Shown here piece by piece: positions 60,207 to 64,000 of a stretch of 64,000 nt of DNA. Below the pieces are notes generated by a model that was not told the DNA's origin, made no database searches, and was given only the letters and a program-made list of their open reading frames with translations. Source of the stretch: Ciona savignyi (lineage: Eukaryota > Chordata > Ascidiacea > Phlebobranchia > Cionidae); NCBI GenBank assembly GCA_000149265.1, contig CH003098.1, forward strand, positions 577,284 through 641,283, in the 5' to 3' direction. Position numbers and translations under genes: made by a program. Position 1 is the stretch's first letter. The number at the start of each line of letters is the position of its first letter.

Positions 60207-60324
60207 GTACGGTCGTGTGGCCGAATGGTTAACGCGACCGATACATATACCGATTCTTATACAAAAATCGGTCCTGGTGACGAGCCTATTATAAGTTCGT
60301 AACTTGGCACGGTCAAAAAAATTA
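60207..60324 (+). repeat. SINE with target duplication
   Basis: An almost consensus copy (GTACGGTCGTGTGGCCGAAT at the 5' end, AAGTTCGTAACTTGGCACGG near the 3' end, A tail). It is flanked by AGGATGTATG at 60197-60206 and 60325-60334. Confidence 0.93.
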
Positions 60325-60949
60325 AGGATGTATGTAAAGCAGAGAGGCTGATCGACGTTGCTAAAGTTCTTATGACATTTTATTCAAATTAAGTTAAATT
60401 TGTTTTAACTCTTTAGTTGTTTATTTACCGAGACAGTTTGACGAAAATAGGCCGAACAGATGGAGCGTGTTAAATATGGGATTTGTAACGTTGTAAATAT
60501 CTTGATTTGATATGAATAATAAATATATCAATTGTATTCAATGACTGATGCAATTTAGACAACCACCACCACCACAAATTTGACACCGGCAAATCTTTAT
60601 TTATATGACTACGTTTTTATGTATACATTGAAATAAAGATATCCACGAAATAAATTATTGGCCGAAAAGATGCTTATTTTACCATTTGCTGTCTTATTTC
60701 TTCTCTTTTGAATTAATTTGTTTGGCTATTTATAGTGAATTGTAATGTGTGGTTTCAAATATACGAAACCTGACAATAATCATGGATAAGTGAATTTCAA
60801 CCCCAAAATGTTGCACTTATAGTCCGCCTTTTTTCGGCAGAGTTATTAGTTGTTTGTATTTTTACCTTCCGGTATCCTTTTTATTGAATGTTTTTTTGCT
60901 TTAATTTTATACAAAATAATTTAGAATCTAACAAATTCAGAATGTGCTT

Positions 60950-61020
60950 GTTACAAATACCGTTATTATGTAGAAATCGGTCTATAAATCAGTCGCGTTA
61001 ACCATTCGACCACACTCGCC
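60950..61020 (-). repeat. Truncated SINE copy
   Basis: Minus-strand GTGTGGTCGAATGGTTAACG and the beginning of the middle section; box B is missing. Confidence 0.65.
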
Positions 61021-64000
61021 AATGATTCAAGGTGTAGAGGTTTTCACCACCTTGTGGCTAAAAGTTTACTTGTTGTAACTTGTAGCGCGACATATCATCT
61101 ACGTGTATAGTGATATCTTACAACAGTGATTCCAATTCCTTTAGGTGGGGGTAAAGAGCTAAAATCCAAATTAAAAGTCCTTTTTTAAAAAGTTGGCTTA
61201 GATAAGTTAACATTCTTGAGCGTCGATAGAAATTCACTTTCTAATGAAGGAAAAAGATCAAATAAGTTTAAAAAAACCATCAGAGCATATCAAACACAGA
61301 AATCTCATACTTTCGGGTGGAGCGGAGAGCTGTGTTTTCCTTTAAAGCAACTAAGCGGCTGCTCAGAATAGCGTAATAATTGGGAAACGAAGTGTTAATT
61401 ATGGCATATCCGACACCACATTAAACAATGATGGAAAAGTCAAATACTGAACGGCGGAAGGGGGAAATCTATGGAAAAATTAAATTCGAAACTAGCTAGA
61501 AATCTACCGTAAACCACAATTGTATTAGGCTGAGTTGTTGCAAATTTTTTGTATTTCTGTTGTTTTAAACTTAACTCCCGATCATTCCTGGTCGCTTCCA
61601 GCAATTTCGGTGTTTCACTTCGAAATCTGATCAAATCGAATTAATTTGCGGTCCACGATCAATTTGCACAAGTTATAACTCGTGAATCACTTTCTTTGAC
61701 TCAAAAGGCGACTTCGGCATTTTAGTAATTGTTTGGGGCAAGGTATGATTTTTCTTCTCGCCAGAACCACAACCCGCTCGACAGAGAACTCACCGAAGCG
61801 TAGTCACAAATTATGTATACATATTGGGCAATAATAGTCAAATAAACCTTTAGGTTTATCGTTTCCGCCCTGCCCGATACCTTTTGGCATATCTATATGA
61901 ATAATGAATGAATAACAGTCGTGTGCTGTGACGTATACGCCAAAGTGCGACATAACTCTCCTTACAATGGCATACATTTTCAATTTGATTATTGTCGCCT
62001 TTTGTAGCGTATGGTCGTTATCGCATATAGGCCTATTAGAACCTGTGTGTTATATATAATATCGGAGTGAAATACACCGCCAAAGTATAAAATAGGCACA
62101 TACCGCAGGTTTATCTGTAAATCATGTTTCATAAAACCGAATTACACGTGTATTCATGAAATGTATTTACAGTATAGGCTACACCACATGCTTATATATA
62201 CGCCATATATATATATATTTGTATTTTCTCTTCTGTTGAAACTAGTATCGGGTAAAACATGGTTTAAAATATTTAATTTTGTTTTAATTAGTATGAACGT
62301 TCAAATTTCTAGAAACACATTTATCCAGTAAATCATAAAATAGAGTATTAAATAGGTTTAAACGGGGATTGTGAGCAATTATGTAACAAATTCGTGGCAT
62401 AAATATAACAAAATATGTACATTAAATCCCTTTCTTGGATACACTTCAGAAGTAAGATTTTTTTAAATTTTATTTAATCTATTTTCCGTCAATCGTTTTT
62501 AAGGATTAACCCTCAATCCGCAATGTGTTAAACGTAGAGTGGTAAGACATTTACCGTATTCCGCCCTAAAGTATACCACTAAACGCGATTTGTAATTCCA
62601 TAAAAAAGAACAAACCAATGTTTTTCAAAACACCACTGCGTGCACCCCGTGCCTGCAGCCTGATGAATTCTTGATATGCATATATAATGTCTGACCTTTT
62701 GCGATTTACTTCTACAAAGCCTCCAGAGAAGGGTTGTGATAATGTAATCTTTCCAGAACAAATGGGAAAGAGAAAGAGATACTACTGTATACACTAAAAT
62801 AAGGGTTTAGTTAAGATCTGATATTGCGTGTAGAATCGGTGTTACTTTTAACTCCCCTCCTCCTTGGTTTTATTTTTTTATTGTATTGTTGTCAGTTTTT
62901 TATTTTCCCACATTATAAATATACGGCAATAAAGTATAATACACCTCATGAAACCTAACTGAAACGCCGCATTTTCTTCTTTCCCCGCCAAGGAAATGAC
63001 GAGCTTTTTACCTTATATAGGGTAACCTTGAATTTGGTCTTACTTACCTTTATATTTCCTTGCCCGTCTTCTGCTTTTCCGCCTTGGTGAGTGGATAGCA
63101 TTTTGAATCAAGGCTCATTTATTTTAACTCCACTATAAACCAGATCTTCAATTTAACGCACTAAAAACAACCTGCACAATACAATTTGCTATTAGTCGAA
63201 TTCAAATCGCTTGGTGAATAAATTTACATCTCATTTGATTATTATAATGTTATTAAAATGATCAGTGGCATTGCAATTCATATACATTGAAAGTTAGTGA
63301 TTTTGTTAATCTTTTAACGCCTATTGAGTCCACGGTGCGTATAAGTTGAATCAATGACCCCTTAATCACATTATTCGTGAAATTCGTGACATGTCGTGAA
63401 AGTTAAAAGAAAAACGGATTTTCTGAACCCTAATATACCATACGAATTATTAACGTTCGGTCAATAGAAGTAGCCCATCGATTATCTTAGCCATACAGCC
63501 TTAATTGCCATAGTTTGTAAGAGAAATCCAGCAGAGTAGTCCGGATGGGAATAAGCACGAATGTAACGAGCAGTTGGGTAACGGATTCGATCCTCAACCC
63601 AACTACTTTCTGTATCGTGTTCATGGGGAGATTCCTCGACCCAGCGGATTAAAATGAATTGATAAAATATTAAAGTTACATCTAATTCTAGAAAACACCA
63701 TGTTATACTGAAAAATAAATTTGTAATTGTGCAAAGAGCTGACACTGCTAATTGCCAAATGTACGTTATTTTTCGGCGCCTGCGTTTTCCATAAAACGCG
63801 CGAATATGAAAGTGTTGTGCATTTGGGTTACTTAACATAGCCTAGAGTTGTACAAATCAAAATCCTTAATAAATGCAACAATATGCTTAGAAACAAAAGG
63901 GGATAGGAAAGTACTAAACTGAACTCATTTTACTTAAAATCCTTAGTTTGTTCAGGCCAATCGCAGGTCGCTATTTAAATATCTTTGTACTACAAATTTT

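Larger units (their letters stand above)
42175..64000. other. About 22 kb without a supportable gene
   Basis: The region is AT-rich and repeat-bearing, upstream of the DPP6/10 gene on the minus strand. ORFs of 60-120 codons exist but lack splice context, recognisable motifs or protein-like composition. It holds at least ten SINE copies, two MITEs and tandem repeats (separate entries). It is the natural place for a promoter and for alternative first exons of the DPP6/10 gene, none of which can be shown here. Confidence 0.5.

Noticed and set aside
60207-60324. A genuine tRNA gene
   Set aside because: Box A and box B are present but the arms do not pair as a tRNA, the same sequence is dispersed many times, and it has an A tail and target duplications: it is a SINE.
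63482-63838. 118-codon minus-strand ORF near the right edge
   Set aside because: No acceptor/donor logic, no recognisable motif, and composition typical of chance ORFs in AT-rich DNA.

Overview
The window reads as nuclear DNA of a solitary ascidian tunicate, most likely Ciona. It is AT-rich, the genes are compact with many small GT-AG introns, and the recognisable genes are chordate ones. All gene models below were assembled by eye from splice sites and reading-phase continuity; no alignment or search was run.

Layout from left to right. (1) 1-3.4 kb: a possible coding scrap at the left edge, a TG microsatellite and otherwise non-coding DNA. (2) 3.5-16.4 kb, minus strand: a complete nine-exon Lmx1-type LIM-homeodomain gene (predicted 640 aa) with an 8.2 kb second intron. 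That intron holds a weak plus-strand gene candidate. (3) 16.4-19.5 kb: the head-to-head spacer between Lmx1 and WRAP73. (4) 19.6-21.3 kb, plus: WRAP73 (WDR8), 450 aa, two exons. (5) 22.5-23.7 kb, minus: SSNA1 (NA14), 130 aa, two exons, tail-to-tail with WRAP73. Both products are centrosome/basal-body proteins. (6) 24.9-25.2 kb, minus: an unidentified terminal exon. (7) 26.3-32.8 kb: a direct tandem duplication of about 3.2-3.4 kb. Each copy carries a TATA promoter and a four-exon gene for a 56-residue Asn/Gln-rich protein that I do not recognise. The two proteins differ at one residue while the introns have drifted. The left copy ends in a stub of the neighbouring gene's last exon, which records how the duplication happened. 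(8) 32.8-42.2 kb, minus: a complete 16-exon DPP6/DPP10-type gene (predicted 875 aa), a type II membrane pseudo-peptidase with Gly in place of the catalytic Ser. (9) 42.2-64 kb: about 22 kb with no gene I can support. It is rich in a tRNA-derived SINE, with an array of SINEs sharing the same spacer, a TA-flanked MITE nested inside one of those SINEs, a hAT-type MITE with a perfect 8-bp target duplication, and short tandem repeats.

The genes do not form one pathway: Lmx1 is a developmental regulator, WRAP73 and SSNA1 are microtubule-organising-centre components, and the DPP6/10-like protein is expected to modulate Kv4 channels. The best candidate for something undescribed is the duplicated small Asn/Gln-rich gene with its unusually well-kept promoter.
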